From NCBI GenBank assembly GCA_016764895.1, contig JAESRA010000139.1:1-41627 (forward strand): a stretch of DNA of 41,627 nucleotides. The letters are read 5' to 3'. The notes below the pieces were generated by a model, which was given only the letters and a program-made list of their open reading frames with translations, was not told where the DNA came from and searched no databases. Source of the DNA: Phycisphaerales bacterium. GTDB lineage: Bacteria > Planctomycetota > Phycisphaerae > Phycisphaerales > UBA1924. Position numbers and translations under genes: made by a program. Shown here piece by piece: positions 1 through 9,824 of the stretch; the stretch's first letter is position 1, and each line of letters opens with the position of its first letter.

Positions 1-1
1 T

Positions 2-400
2 GATATTCCATGGATCCGATCGCTGGCGTATGAAGTCCTCACCAAGGAATATGAGACCGATGAGGAAGCGATGGCCGGGATTGCCAAGCTCCCTGAGTTG
101 TACCGTGAACGACATGCTGAGTCATGGGATGCACACGCCGACGAGTTCGACGAGATCGTGACGATTCTTCAAGGGCTTCACGAGCTGTATATTTATCCCG
201 AGATGAAGATTAAATGGAACACCTACCCATCTCGCATCGGGCACCCCACCGCTCATACCTCGGCGTGTTTCCGCTGCCACGGCGGGCTGCTTGTTGATGT
301 GGAGGGGAAACAGATAACCAATGATTGCAGTGCGTGCCATTATGTACTGGCCGAGGACGAAAAAGACCCGATGATTCTCCGGATGCTGGAGGACCAATGA
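2..400 (+). CDS. C-terminal part of a multiheme cytochrome c (5' end outside window)
   Basis: Frame open from base 2 (DIPWIRSLAYEVLTKEYETDEEAM...). Heme motifs CFRCH and CSACH. Stop overlaps the next ATG (ATGA). Confidence 0.75.
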   Translation, partial: DIPWIRSLAYEVLTKEYETDEEAMAGIAKLPELYRERHAESWDAHADEFDEIVTILQGLHELYIYPEMKIKWNTYPSRIGHPTAHTSACFRCHGGLLVDVEGKQITNDCSACHYVLAEDEKDPMILRMLEDQ

Positions 401-1857
401 TGATTTCTAAACGGAGCATACTGATCTCTCGGTTCGCTGGTGTTGTGCTCCTTTTTAGCGTGACCGCGGCTTGGCTGATGGGAATATCCCAGAGCTTAAA
501 CGATCAGACCACGCCAACTCTTGTACCTGATCCGCTTGATCGGGTTCCTCCCAGCACCTTGTTGGAACTTTCGGGTTGCATGGCCTCGGAGTGTCATCCG
601 GATAAGAAAGAAACCCCGTTTTTGCACGGGCCAATGTTTGTTAACGCGTGTGATGCGTGTCATGTGCTTGCTGATCCAGAGACACATCGCTACGAGCTGG
701 CCAGAGAGCCGGAGCAGTTGTGTGTGTTTTGTCATGAGACGGCGTTCCCAATGGATTCGAGTTTTCAAACGATTCATGAGCCGTACCAGAGCGGGAGTTG
801 CTTGCCTTGTCACAACCCACACGGGGGTGAGGGGCCGAGTTTGTTGAAATCTGAGAACCATGGCGATTTGTGTATGAGCTGCCATGAAGATTTTATTGGG
901 ACACGGGATGTTGTCCACAGCCCGGTCTGGTCTGGTGCATGCAATACATGCCACCAGCCCCATGTTTCTGATGGCCCAATGCTGCTTCAATTTGATGGCC
1001 GAGACATGTGCCTGCGTTGTCATGAATCGCTTGAGACCGAGATCGCCTCTGCACGGGTTGTTCACGAGCCGGTTCTCAATGATTGCCAGATCTGCCACGA
1101 CCCACATGCCAGCGACAATGTTTCGATGCTCCTCGACAAGCCCATGGGGTTGTGCGTGGGATGCCACCAGGACATCCATGACACCATCGAGAACTCCACG
1201 ACTGCACACGGCAGCATCTTTACAGAGCGGTCGTGCCTGAACTGCCATTCACCCCACGCCAGTGATCACAGCTGGCTACTCAAAGACAATATCGACGCCT
1301 TGTGCTTCCAATGCCACAATACAGAAATCGAGCTCGATGATGGAACCCGAATCGCCAATATCAAGGAAACCATCGAGTCCGGGGCGAGCTTGCACAGCCC
1401 GGTCACCGATGGCAACTGCACCGCCTGCCATGATGTCCATGGGGGCAAAAATCCTCGGCTTCTGGTCCGCAACTACACCGACGAACTCTACGCACCGTTT
1501 GATCTAGAACTTTACGCATTGTGCTTTGGATGTCATGATCAATCCCTGGTCACCAACAAGCAATCAACGACTGTCACCCAGTTCAGAAACGGTGACACCA
1601 ACCTGCACTTTGTGCATGTCAACCGAGCAGAGAAGGGACGGTCATGCTCGGTGTGCCATGACTCGCACGCCGGAGAAGGGGATCGGCATCTCCACGACAC
1701 CGTTGCGTTTGGCCCGGGGGGCTGGAGCTTGCCGATCCGCTTTGAGCGAATCGGCGATGGCGGGAGCTGCGCTTCGGGGTGCCATGAAAGACTTCGATAT
1801 GACCGGAGCATCCCGGTCATTTATCCGCCGAAGATCAATATCGACAACGACGATTAA
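397..1857 (+). CDS. 15-heme-motif exported multiheme cytochrome c (doubled CXXCH type)
   Basis: Start ATGATG at 397 gives MMISKRSILISRFAGVVLLFSVTAAWLMG, an N-terminal TM/signal. 13 CXXCH plus CMASECH (CX4CH) first and CASGCH (CX3CH) last. Confidence 0.9.
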   Translation: MMISKRSILISRFAGVVLLFSVTAAWLMGISQSLNDQTTPTLVPDPLDRVPPSTLLELSGCMASECHPDKKETPFLHGPMFVNACDACHVLADPETHRYELAREPEQLCVFCHETAFPMDSSFQTIHEPYQSGSCLPCHNPHGGEGPSLLKSENHGDLCMSCHEDFIGTRDVVHSPVWSGACNTCHQPHVSDGPMLLQFDGRDMCLRCHESLETEIASARVVHEPVLNDCQICHDPHASDNVSMLLDKPMGLCVGCHQDIHDTIENSTTAHGSIFTERSCLNCHSPHASDHSWLLKDNIDALCFQCHNTEIELDDGTRIANIKETIESGASLHSPVTDGNCTACHDVHGGKNPRLLVRNYTDELYAPFDLELYALCFGCHDQSLVTNKQSTTVTQFRNGDTNLHFVHVNRAEKGRSCSVCHDSHAGEGDRHLHDTVAFGPGGWSLPIRFERIGDGGSCASGCHERLRYDRSIPVIYPPKINIDNDD

Positions 1858-1881
1858 GGACAGAACCGAAGGAGATCACAC

Positions 1882-2889
1882 ATGAACCGGCAATCTAATT
1901 TTTCATGGCGTTTGGCTTGTATTTTGCTTCCGTTTGCGATCGGCTCGGCTCTGGCTGAGCCCGGCGACAAGATTGTCGCCGGGGATATGTTCCCGCCTTA
2001 TCAGCTCGGGACCATGGCCGGGCCCATCGTCGAGAGTTCGAATCGGAAGAGCAAGGTGACTGTTCTCATCTATGTTGTTGCAAATCAGCACTGGCCCGAG
2101 CGGGCGATCGCCGATGCGAGCAAAACTATTCAGGATTTGGACGACCAATCCGTTGAGTTGCTGTTTGTCACTGCTGATGCGGATCAATCAGAGTACTTCT
2201 TGGACTTCTGGAAAGAGAAGGGCATCAAGGGGACGCTCGCCTATGACCCGGACCGAAAGTTGTATGCCGATCTCGGACTGATTGCGTTCCCGTCCACAAT
2301 GATCATCGGCCACGAGGGACGGCTTGCCCATGTGCTTACGACCCACAGCCCAAGCTATCCCTACACGCTCAATGCATACATCCGCCACGCGCTGGGGACT
2401 CTTGATGATGCTGGGTTGAAGGAAACTCTGAAGGCACGAAGTTCATCGACCAGTTCGCCCAAGAATAACGCTTCACGCCACCGGGCCGTCGCGCGGATGA
2501 TGCTTGGCAAGGGGCTTTATGAGGCGGCCGAGAAAGAGCTGCTCAAAGCACTCGAACTGAATCCCGATGCCGTTGACGCCCGGCTTGATCTGGCCGAGTT
2601 ATACCTTCGACTTGATCGCGATCTCGAGGCCAGCGATCTTGTCGAACAGGTACAGAAGATCAATGCGGAGAATCGTCGCTCGATGCTCTTGAAGGGCATC
2701 CTGTATTTTCACAAAGGAAACACCGCAGAAGCAGAACAATGGCTTTCCAAGTCGTTGCTCCACAACCCCGACCCCGCCCGCTCGCATTATTATCTCGGAC
2801 GGGTAAATGAGTCGATCGGAAATAAGGATGAAGCACTTGAGCACTACCGGCGGGCACTCGTTGGATTCCTTGATGAGCCGATCGATTAG
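1882..2889 (+). CDS. Exported thioredoxin-fold plus TPR protein without a CXXC active site
   Basis: Signal peptide, redoxin-like fold ending AFPSTMIIGHEGRL, then TPR helices (ARMMLGKGLYEAAEKELLKALELNPDAVDARLDLAELYLRL). Confidence 0.7.
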   Translation: MNRQSNFSWRLACILLPFAIGSALAEPGDKIVAGDMFPPYQLGTMAGPIVESSNRKSKVTVLIYVVANQHWPERAIADASKTIQDLDDQSVELLFVTADADQSEYFLDFWKEKGIKGTLAYDPDRKLYADLGLIAFPSTMIIGHEGRLAHVLTTHSPSYPYTLNAYIRHALGTLDDAGLKETLKARSSSTSSPKNNASRHRAVARMMLGKGLYEAAEKELLKALELNPDAVDARLDLAELYLRLDRDLEASDLVEQVQKINAENRRSMLLKGILYFHKGNTAEAEQWLSKSLLHNPDPARSHYYLGRVNESIGNKDEALEHYRRALVGFLDEPID

Positions 2890-2969
2890 GCCTGGCTCAG
2901 GTTTGGCTCAGATTTGAATGATGTGTTTTTCGTGTGCCAAGGCGGCATGGTTGGTTGCTGGAGAGTTGC

Positions 2970-3722
2970 ATGATACGGCCAACGGCAAAAAACAGCACAC
3001 GGATCAGATTGGCACTGACCTATTTGGGCTCGGTCCGATTCGCGACTCCGATCCTGGCGGCAACCGCAGTGGCGTTGATGTACGGCACATTTGTCGAATC
3101 GAGTTCCGGGCCATCGGCCGCAAGATCAGCGGTCTACGGGGCGTGGTGGTTTATCGCCTTGATGGTGGGCGTCTGCATCAGTCTTGTTCTCTCGGTTGCG
3201 ATGCGGTACCCCTGGCGCCGAGAACACACCGGATTCATTGTTGTCCATGGCTCGCTTGTTGTGATCATTGTTTCTGGATTTATTTCATACTCGATGCGAA
3301 TTGAAGACAGCATAACACTCTCATCTGGAATGCAAGCCCAGACCCCGGCGGGGCTTGGATCGCCATTTCGTATTGAGCTTGTCGAATATCGCCGCAAGAA
3401 CTATCCCGGAACAACCATGCCAATGGCTCATGAAGCCGATGTGATCGTGAGCGATGCCAGCGGGCGTTTGGTCATGGAAACTATTTCGATGAACAACCCG
3501 CTGAGATTCAAGGGTTCAAGGGTGTACCTCACCGGATTTTTGAGCCATGAAACCGCTGTTCTTCGGATCACCAGTGATCCGGGCTTGCTCCCGATGTACG
3601 CGGGGTGCATGTCGCTGTGTCTTGGCATCCTGATCATGAACTACTCAAGGCGATATTGTAAAATCACTGTTCCAGGCACAGAGCATAGAAGCGACAACGA
3701 GGACCCACTATGCGCTGGCTGA
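2970..3722 (+). CDS. resB: ResB-like cytochrome c biogenesis protein
   Basis: TM segments and HTGFIVVHGSLVVIIVSGFISY resembling ResB; directly followed by CcsA. Start chosen at ATG 2970 (MIRPTAKNS). Confidence 0.65.
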   Translation: MIRPTAKNSTRIRLALTYLGSVRFATPILAATAVALMYGTFVESSSGPSAARSAVYGAWWFIALMVGVCISLVLSVAMRYPWRREHTGFIVVHGSLVVIIVSGFISYSMRIEDSITLSSGMQAQTPAGLGSPFRIELVEYRRKNYPGTTMPMAHEADVIVSDASGRLVMETISMNNPLRFKGSRVYLTGFLSHETAVLRITSDPGLLPMYAGCMSLCLGILIMNYSRRYCKITVPGTEHRSDNEDPLCAG

Positions 3723-5407
3723 GTACCTTCATCGTTATTTTATTGAGCGTCCATTGCCCATCGTCGTCGGCCGCAGAAGGGGACCGATTGGATCTAAAGG
3801 ATTCGCGGTGGAAAGAAGTTTTTGCGGAGATCCCAGTCCTAAGCGGTGGACGCATCATGCCGATGGATACCTTGGCTCGGAACTTGGCCGCCGAGATCAC
3901 CGGGCGAATCCGGTGGGCCGATGGGCGAGGACCGGCGGGCATGAGCGATAGAGACCATCTTGATCTACTTGCAAACCTGCTGTTTAGGCCCAACGAGATG
4001 CTCAAAGAAGAGTTGATACCGATCAGAAATTCGTCGCTCAAAGCCCGGCTCGGGCTGGAACCCGATGCTCGGTATTTCACTCCGATGGAGTTGATGCTCA
4101 GCGACTCGCTGTATGTCATGTCGAATGCTCTGCAAACCAAAATGCTGCAAGAGCCGGCTTATCGACCGTCCGCAGATGAGCGGGCGATGATGGACATACA
4201 GCAACGATTGATCGCTGTTTCGTATTTTGTTGACAACAAGGGTCTGGCGATTGTCCTCACCGAGGACCCCAACACCATCGTCGGTGTTGGGATTCTGAGT
4301 TCTGATCAATCTGCCGCGCAGATTCAGAGGGCCATCTTCTCTTTGCAAGACGCCTACCTCAATCATGGCGATATGCGTGCCGCTGCTCAAACCCTGCTCG
4401 CTGCGATTGCTTTGGATGCTCCACATTCCAAAGTCCCTTGGCCCAATACCCGGCTTGAACTTTTCTACAACACACATCAACCCTGGAAATTGGCGGCCTT
4501 GGCCACTGCGCTGGCGATGCTGTTCTGTGGAACCCGCCGATTCATGAGGTCCAAGTTCGGGGCCACGCTCAGCACGGTGCTTCTTGTGCTGTCCATCGCA
4601 TGGGCGGGTGGGGAACTGATCCTTGGGCTCTGGCTCCGCACGATGATCCTCGGCAGGGTGCCTGTTTCCAATACCTACGAGGTGCTGCTCTGGATGAGTG
4701 CAGTTGCACTGGCCATCGGCATCATCGCCCAGATCGGTTCGCCCAAGAGTGGAATGCTCTTGGCGGGTCTTGTGGCTTCACTGCTTGCGAATCTCTTTGC
4801 GATGCTTGTGCCGTTTGACAGCCGGACCAACCCGCTGCCGGCGGTGCTTCGGACGGACTACTGGCTGGTGTTCCATGTTCTGACGATTGTTGCGGGCTAC
4901 GGAGTGCTACTTTTGACCGCGATCATGGCCCATGTCTATCTCATCAAACATGCTCTTCTCAGGCGGCCTTGTGAGGTTGGGGATCGGTCGATTGTCCGGA
5001 TGTACCGGGTTATGCAGATCGGTGTTTTTCTTTTGACTGGCGGGACTGTTCTTGGCGGCGTTTGGGCCGCCGAGTCATGGGGAAGGTTCTGGGGATGGGA
5101 TCCCAAAGAAACCTGGTCGCTGATTTCGATCATTCTCTACTTCACGCTGCTCCATGCCTGGCACGCGGGATGGATTCGGAGTATCGGGTTTGCAATCTCG
5201 ACGATCGTCGGGTTCATCGCCATTGTGTGGACTTTTTATGGCGTCAACTATGTGCTGGCATCGGGGCTTCATTCCTATGGATTCGGCACGGGCGGCGGGT
5301 TGTGGCTTGCCGTTTGGTTGATCGCTGAGATTGTTTTTATACAAGTCTGTTTGCTCTGCGCGCCTAGAACGCTGGCCGGTTCTGCAAGGGGATCTCGCTG
5401 CGCGTAG
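3710..5407 (+). CDS. ccsA: CcsA/ResC cytochrome c assembly protein with large N-terminal periplasmic domain
   Basis: WWD-type motif AAESWGRFWGWDPKETWSLI and conserved His in GLHSYGFG; multiple TM helices. Confidence 0.88.
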   Translation: MRWLSTFIVILLSVHCPSSSAAEGDRLDLKDSRWKEVFAEIPVLSGGRIMPMDTLARNLAAEITGRIRWADGRGPAGMSDRDHLDLLANLLFRPNEMLKEELIPIRNSSLKARLGLEPDARYFTPMELMLSDSLYVMSNALQTKMLQEPAYRPSADERAMMDIQQRLIAVSYFVDNKGLAIVLTEDPNTIVGVGILSSDQSAAQIQRAIFSLQDAYLNHGDMRAAAQTLLAAIALDAPHSKVPWPNTRLELFYNTHQPWKLAALATALAMLFCGTRRFMRSKFGATLSTVLLVLSIAWAGGELILGLWLRTMILGRVPVSNTYEVLLWMSAVALAIGIIAQIGSPKSGMLLAGLVASLLANLFAMLVPFDSRTNPLPAVLRTDYWLVFHVLTIVAGYGVLLLTAIMAHVYLIKHALLRRPCEVGDRSIVRMYRVMQIGVFLLTGGTVLGGVWAAESWGRFWGWDPKETWSLISIILYFTLLHAWHAGWIRSIGFAISTIVGFIAIVWTFYGVNYVLASGLHSYGFGTGGGLWLAVWLIAEIVFIQVCLLCAPRTLAGSARGSRCA

Positions 5408-5410
5408 AGT

Positions 5411-6781
5411 TTAAGGTGCGGGTTTTTCTGGTGCTGTTATTCCTGTACGGTCGTAGGTTCGTTCTTTGTGGCATGCCGGGGCGCAGAAGCCGCCGTTGGT
5501 TCGTTCTTCGAAGTTGATGTCGAGCAGCCATCCGATGGACCCGAACGGAACCGATTCACGGATATGCGCGGGTCGGTTGGAGGCGTGAACCTCGTGACAT
5601 GCACGGCAGGTGCGTCCCTTCTCTTGATTGACATGGAGCCAATGAAGATTTTGATCGCCCTGACGGAACCGTGTCAATCCCGTCCCGCTTTCTTCCATAA
5701 CGAGATCCGATTGGTGGCATGTGAAGCACAACTGGTATTGTTTGATACCAAAGGGAGCGTAGAACTCCTTGGGGTAGGCCTGGATCAGTAGGTTCTGCTC
5801 TTGGCTGGCGTGTGGGTGGTGGCACATCGTGCATGATCCATCACGGATCGGGCCGTGGTGGTTGGTGTTTTCTTCGAGGAATGTTTTCATGTCGATGAGC
5901 GTTCTCCCGTCAGAGGTTATCATCGGTTTATCGTGGCAGCTCAGGCAGAGGTCGGGCTGTGTTTGTTTTTGGAGTTTAGGAAGAACCGAGAAATGCGGAT
6001 TGTGGCAATCGGTGCACCCGCCCTTGGCTTGGGCCGGGGCATGAATAACCGGAGATTCCTGGAACATCTCGTCGAACCAATCGTGGCACTCGATGCATAG
6101 GTTTGGTACGGATTCGTTGAGTTGAAACTTTTCGTCGGATGCGTGCGGATTGTGGCAGGAGATGCACCCGTCCTCCATCGGCTTGTGAAGATTCCGTGCT
6201 TCCATGGGCGAGGGTTTGAGTTCATCATGGCAATTGAAACAGAGTTGGTCTGGGCGATCAATCAATAGAGCCGGGAAGGAACTCGAATGCGAATCATGAC
6301 ACACAATACAGGCCCCCACCGCGACCGGACCGTGGACGAACTCATGTTTTGAATAGTCATCATCGTGACAATCCATGCAGAGGTCCTTTGCCGGGTCCTT
6401 CCGCAGCATGGTTATATGCTCTGAGCCGTGCGGGTCGTGACAACTCAGGCACTGGCCTTCTGCTACGGGTTGATGAATCACTCGATCGAGGTGCGACGGT
6501 TTGTGACATTCGATGCAAAGCTGCTTGTCCGGTTTGTTGAGAACAAAAAGATGCTCCTCAGGGACGGCGTACTCGTGGCACTCGAGACATTTCGCTTCGG
6601 CGGTCGGGGCATGCATCACAGGTTGATTGATGATGTTGGTGTGGCATCCACTGGTGATGCACGAGTTTACAATGCCGGTCGGCTTGCCATCTTGTAACTG
6701 AGCGACCGAGGTTGAACTCATCAGACAGAGCACAAGGGGAACAACACCCTGTCCAAAGGCGGTCCAATTCGTGTTTCTCAT
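5411..6781 (-). CDS. 15-heme-motif exported multiheme cytochrome c, paralog of 397..1857
   Basis: CITSGCH (CX4CH) first, 13 CXXCH, CAPACH (CX3CH) last. Signal peptide MRNTNWTAFGQGVVPLVLCLMSSTSVAQ. Confidence 0.9.
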   Translation of the reverse strand: MRNTNWTAFGQGVVPLVLCLMSSTSVAQLQDGKPTGIVNSCITSGCHTNIINQPVMHAPTAEAKCLECHEYAVPEEHLFVLNKPDKQLCIECHKPSHLDRVIHQPVAEGQCLSCHDPHGSEHITMLRKDPAKDLCMDCHDDDYSKHEFVHGPVAVGACIVCHDSHSSSFPALLIDRPDQLCFNCHDELKPSPMEARNLHKPMEDGCISCHNPHASDEKFQLNESVPNLCIECHDWFDEMFQESPVIHAPAQAKGGCTDCHNPHFSVLPKLQKQTQPDLCLSCHDKPMITSDGRTLIDMKTFLEENTNHHGPIRDGSCTMCHHPHASQEQNLLIQAYPKEFYAPFGIKQYQLCFTCHQSDLVMEESGTGLTRFRQGDQNLHWLHVNQEKGRTCRACHEVHASNRPAHIRESVPFGSIGWLLDINFEERTNGGFCAPACHKERTYDRTGITAPEKPAP

Positions 6782-6931
6782 AGAACGATACGATGATGTG
6801 ATGCGCATACATGATCCTGACTTTATCGAGAGATCTGTAATCCGATGACACATTGTCAAACTGTCGTCCCGGAGTACCGATACAACTCAGGTTTATTCAT
6901 ATCGCAAAGCAGTCGCCTGGGCAACTACCGT

Positions 6932-8590
6932 CTAGCACGAACAATCAGCAACCGGAAGGATAATAGAGATTGTTGTTCCTTCCCCGAGCTTGCTTTGAAC
7001 TTCCATCCACCCGCCGTTTCTTTGGGTCAGGTTATCGCTGATCGAGAGTCCAAGCCCCGTCCCTTTGCCAAGCGGCTTGGTTGTGAAGAATGGCTCAAAG
7101 ATGAGTTGTTGATGTTCCTTTGAAATTCCGATGCCGTTATCATGAACACTGATCGAGCAGAATCCATCATCGAGACACTTTGAACTGATGCTCACTTGGT
7201 GGTTGTCTACATCCTCGACCGCATCAAGAGCGTTGAGGAGGAGATTGACGAGCACCTGCTGGATTTCCTGACGGGATGTGTGGAGATTGCAGCAGGGATT
7301 ATCAGATTTTTTATCCACCACGACTTGCCGATGTCGATGATCAAAACGAATCATGTCAATCGCGGACTGCACCAACTCGTCCACCGACAGAACCCTCCGA
7401 TCCGGTTCTTCAGGGTGGGCGTAGTCATTGAGTTGCCTGACAATCTGGGTGATCCGCGACACCTGTTCTCTGAGCTGGGATGAAGTCTTTGGGCCGATCC
7501 TTGACGGGTTCCGTTCGACCAGCTGGATCAGGCCATCAATATTGGCCAATGGATTGGCGATTTCGTGGGCGACACCAGCGGCCATCCGTCCAACAGCGAT
7601 CAACTTCTCGTTGTGGATCAACTGCCTTTGATGCCTTTCGAGTTCCTGATTCAGTTCTTTGAGCTTGACCTCGTTCAGTTCACGAACAGAGATGTCACGA
7701 ACAACAACGGTATACGCCTCGTTGGCACCGAGATTCATCTTGCTGATCGAAACCTCAACTGGAAAGGTTGTCCCATCACGGCGGAGCCCGTACCTGCCAA
7801 GGGTATTGATTGGATACGACCCCGACGGAACCGACTCCAAGGCGGGCGTATCGTGATTCGAGTTGCTCTGGATACACGCATTTGGGAACAAGAGACTGAC
7901 CGGCTCACCGATGAACTTCGCCGATGTGTAGCCGAACATATCCATCGCGGCGGGGTTGGCCAGTTCGACGCGTCCCTGGTAATCAATGGTCAGGAGCCCG
8001 TCTGCTGCGGCCTCGAGCACGGCACGGGTTCGATCATGATTGGCCCGTACATTCTTTGTGATGTGGGTCGTAAAAAAAACCGTCATCAACAATGTACTGG
8101 ACCATCCCGCCCCAATCAAAGACGCCTGGGTTGTCTCAGGCCATTGCCCGGTTATCCGGAGCGCCGCCGACCCCAGAAGCACGGCCATCGCCCACGCGAT
8201 GTATGGCGTGAACTTTGTTGACTGGAGCAAAATACTCGCAAAAATCATGTGCAGTACAAAAAATCCGATCACTGGGCTGTAGATACCATTGGTCAGGGCG
8301 ACAAGTGATGCAAGGAAAATAAGATCGACAAATATCTGTGACCAAGCCACCCATCTTTGGACACCCAGGCGTTCGAGCCATTGCGGGAATCGTGCAAAGA
8401 GTATCGAGAAGATTAGATTGCAAAATAGTATTGCGATCCCGATTGCGAATATTTTGTATTCGTTTCCTGTCCAGCCAGTCCAGAGTGCGCTCAGCAAACC
8501 CCCCAGGGTCACGATCAATCCCGCGAGCCATCGCTGACGGATAAACCATCGCAGTTCACTTAAGAGAGGCGCGTTGGGATCCTGAATCAT
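6932..8590 (-). CDS. Membrane PAS-domain sensor histidine kinase
   Basis: N-terminal TM array, PAS (AVLEAAADGLLTIDYQGRVELANPAAMDMFGY), H-box (GVAHEIANPLANIDGL), HATPase N/G boxes (NLLLNALDAVEDV, DNGIGISKE, GKGTGLGLSIS). Confidence 0.92.
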   Translation of the reverse strand: MIQDPNAPLLSELRWFIRQRWLAGLIVTLGGLLSALWTGWTGNEYKIFAIGIAILFCNLIFSILFARFPQWLERLGVQRWVAWSQIFVDLIFLASLVALTNGIYSPVIGFFVLHMIFASILLQSTKFTPYIAWAMAVLLGSAALRITGQWPETTQASLIGAGWSSTLLMTVFFTTHITKNVRANHDRTRAVLEAAADGLLTIDYQGRVELANPAAMDMFGYTSAKFIGEPVSLLFPNACIQSNSNHDTPALESVPSGSYPINTLGRYGLRRDGTTFPVEVSISKMNLGANEAYTVVVRDISVRELNEVKLKELNQELERHQRQLIHNEKLIAVGRMAAGVAHEIANPLANIDGLIQLVERNPSRIGPKTSSQLREQVSRITQIVRQLNDYAHPEEPDRRVLSVDELVQSAIDMIRFDHRHRQVVVDKKSDNPCCNLHTSRQEIQQVLVNLLLNALDAVEDVDNHQVSISSKCLDDGFCSISVHDNGIGISKEHQQLIFEPFFTTKPLGKGTGLGLSISDNLTQRNGGWMEVQSKLGEGTTISIILPVADCSC

Positions 8591-9651
8591 GGCTTCTTCA
8601 CCGGGCTTGCGGCGTCTGACACACTGGCGTCGGGCGAGATAACCTGGGTTGAGAGTTTGAGATCAAGCATCTTCACGCCTTTGATATAATCTGTCAGCAC
8701 GACCCGACGGACTTGTGTGAGTGAGGTGACCGTCTCGTTCATCTGTTGCAGCGCTTGATGGATCAACTCGAGCTGCCTGCTGCTTGCATGATCATAGCTG
8801 GGTGATTTGGTAACCATGCGAAGTTGGAGTTCGATGATCGCGATGGCGGTATTGAGCTCATGATTCAGCGTCCTGGCGACTTGATGGAGTGTTTCAACCT
8901 TCCGCTGCTCATTGGATTGGAGTTGCTGGGCCAGGGTGTTGAAGCCGGTTGCGAGTTCGGCAAACTCGTCGTTGTTCCCGATATCGACACGGTAGTCGTA
9001 TTCTTCCATCGCCAGGCGACGGCTTGCTTCGAGCAGTTGATCGACGGGTTTGAGAACCATTGAGGCCGCGCGAATGAGCAGAATGATGGAGATGTTGATC
9101 AACACAACAAAAACCACCGCAAGACCGATCGCCATTGCCCGGAATCTTGATGTCACCTGGAGTTGTTCTTCTTTCATTCGATCAAACACGAAATCCGAGT
9201 GTCCGAGGATCGCTTGACGCATCTTGTTTGTTGAATCGAGCACTTCTCGCAACTGATCCGTGTCGGTGCCGGATGCAGATTCGACAAACCTGTCAACGCT
9301 CTGTTTCAGATTAATCTGGGCGGTCTTGACGCTGGCGAAATGTTCTTCCCCCCCCGGCTCGCCCGAATAATAGTGACTCAAACGATCGATTTCACTTATG
9401 ACAAAGTGTGTCGATTTCAGGAGCCGATCATCATTGCTTTGTGAATGGAGAGATTGTTCTAGAATCGTAGTTTCGATCGTTGTGATCGTAACTCCCAGCG
9501 TCTTTGATGCCGCCGTACCGATCACTGAGGTTTCGTTGATGTGCTCTAGATCCCTGAGGACACCCTGCATCAAGAACACTGATAACAGCGCTGTGGCGAG
9601 CATCAATGCGGTGAGCATCGCGAGCATGATGAGTAGTTTTCGTCTGAGCAT
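8587..9651 (-). CDS. HAMP-domain membrane sensor with DHp-like helix but no HATPase domain
   Basis: Two TM segments, HAMP (LIRAASMVLKPVDQLLEASRRLAMEEYDYRVDIGNNDEFAELATGFNTLAQQL), then TLNHELNTAIAIIELQL. ATGA overlap with the kinase. Confidence 0.75.
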   Translation of the reverse strand: MLRRKLLIMLAMLTALMLATALLSVFLMQGVLRDLEHINETSVIGTAASKTLGVTITTIETTILEQSLHSQSNDDRLLKSTHFVISEIDRLSHYYSGEPGGEEHFASVKTAQINLKQSVDRFVESASGTDTDQLREVLDSTNKMRQAILGHSDFVFDRMKEEQLQVTSRFRAMAIGLAVVFVVLINISIILLIRAASMVLKPVDQLLEASRRLAMEEYDYRVDIGNNDEFAELATGFNTLAQQLQSNEQRKVETLHQVARTLNHELNTAIAIIELQLRMVTKSPSYDHASSRQLELIHQALQQMNETVTSLTQVRRVVLTDYIKGVKMLDLKLSTQVISPDASVSDAASPVKKP

Positions 9652-9677
9652 CGACCGGCAATCCTTTATTCAACTCA

Positions 9678-9693
9678 AGCAAATCCCGTACCA
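9678..9693 (-). promoter_or_regulatory. Sigma54 (-24/-12) promoter, minus strand: TGGTACGGGATTTGCT
   Basis: Matches TGGCACG-N4-TTGCW with one mismatch (C to T); 27 nt upstream of the 9651 start codon. Confidence 0.75.
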
Positions 9694-9824
9694 CTCCTCC
9701 GCTTCTTGGATCGACGCTCATCTGCCGCACTTACGGTTCGTAGAAAGGTATCCCACTGTCGTGCCCTGCGTATATCGCTCGGATCAGTTCCTATTTTTGA
9801 GAATCCGCGCGTGGGTTCGTTTCT

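Noticed and set aside
496-1248. 250-aa minus-strand ORF and other long ORFs inside the 15-heme gene (521..847, 884..1240)
   Set aside because: Overlap a clear multiheme CDS; antisense/shifted frames rich in Arg/Thr/His without domains, an artefact of repeated CXXCH codons.
5820-6660. Several TGGCAC...TGC strings resembling sigma54 promoters
   Set aside because: GG-GC spacing is wrong (8 nt) and they are reverse complements of CXXCH heme codons within a CDS.
7565-8221. 218-aa plus-strand ORF
   Set aside because: Antisense to the PAS/histidine kinase gene, no recognisable domain.
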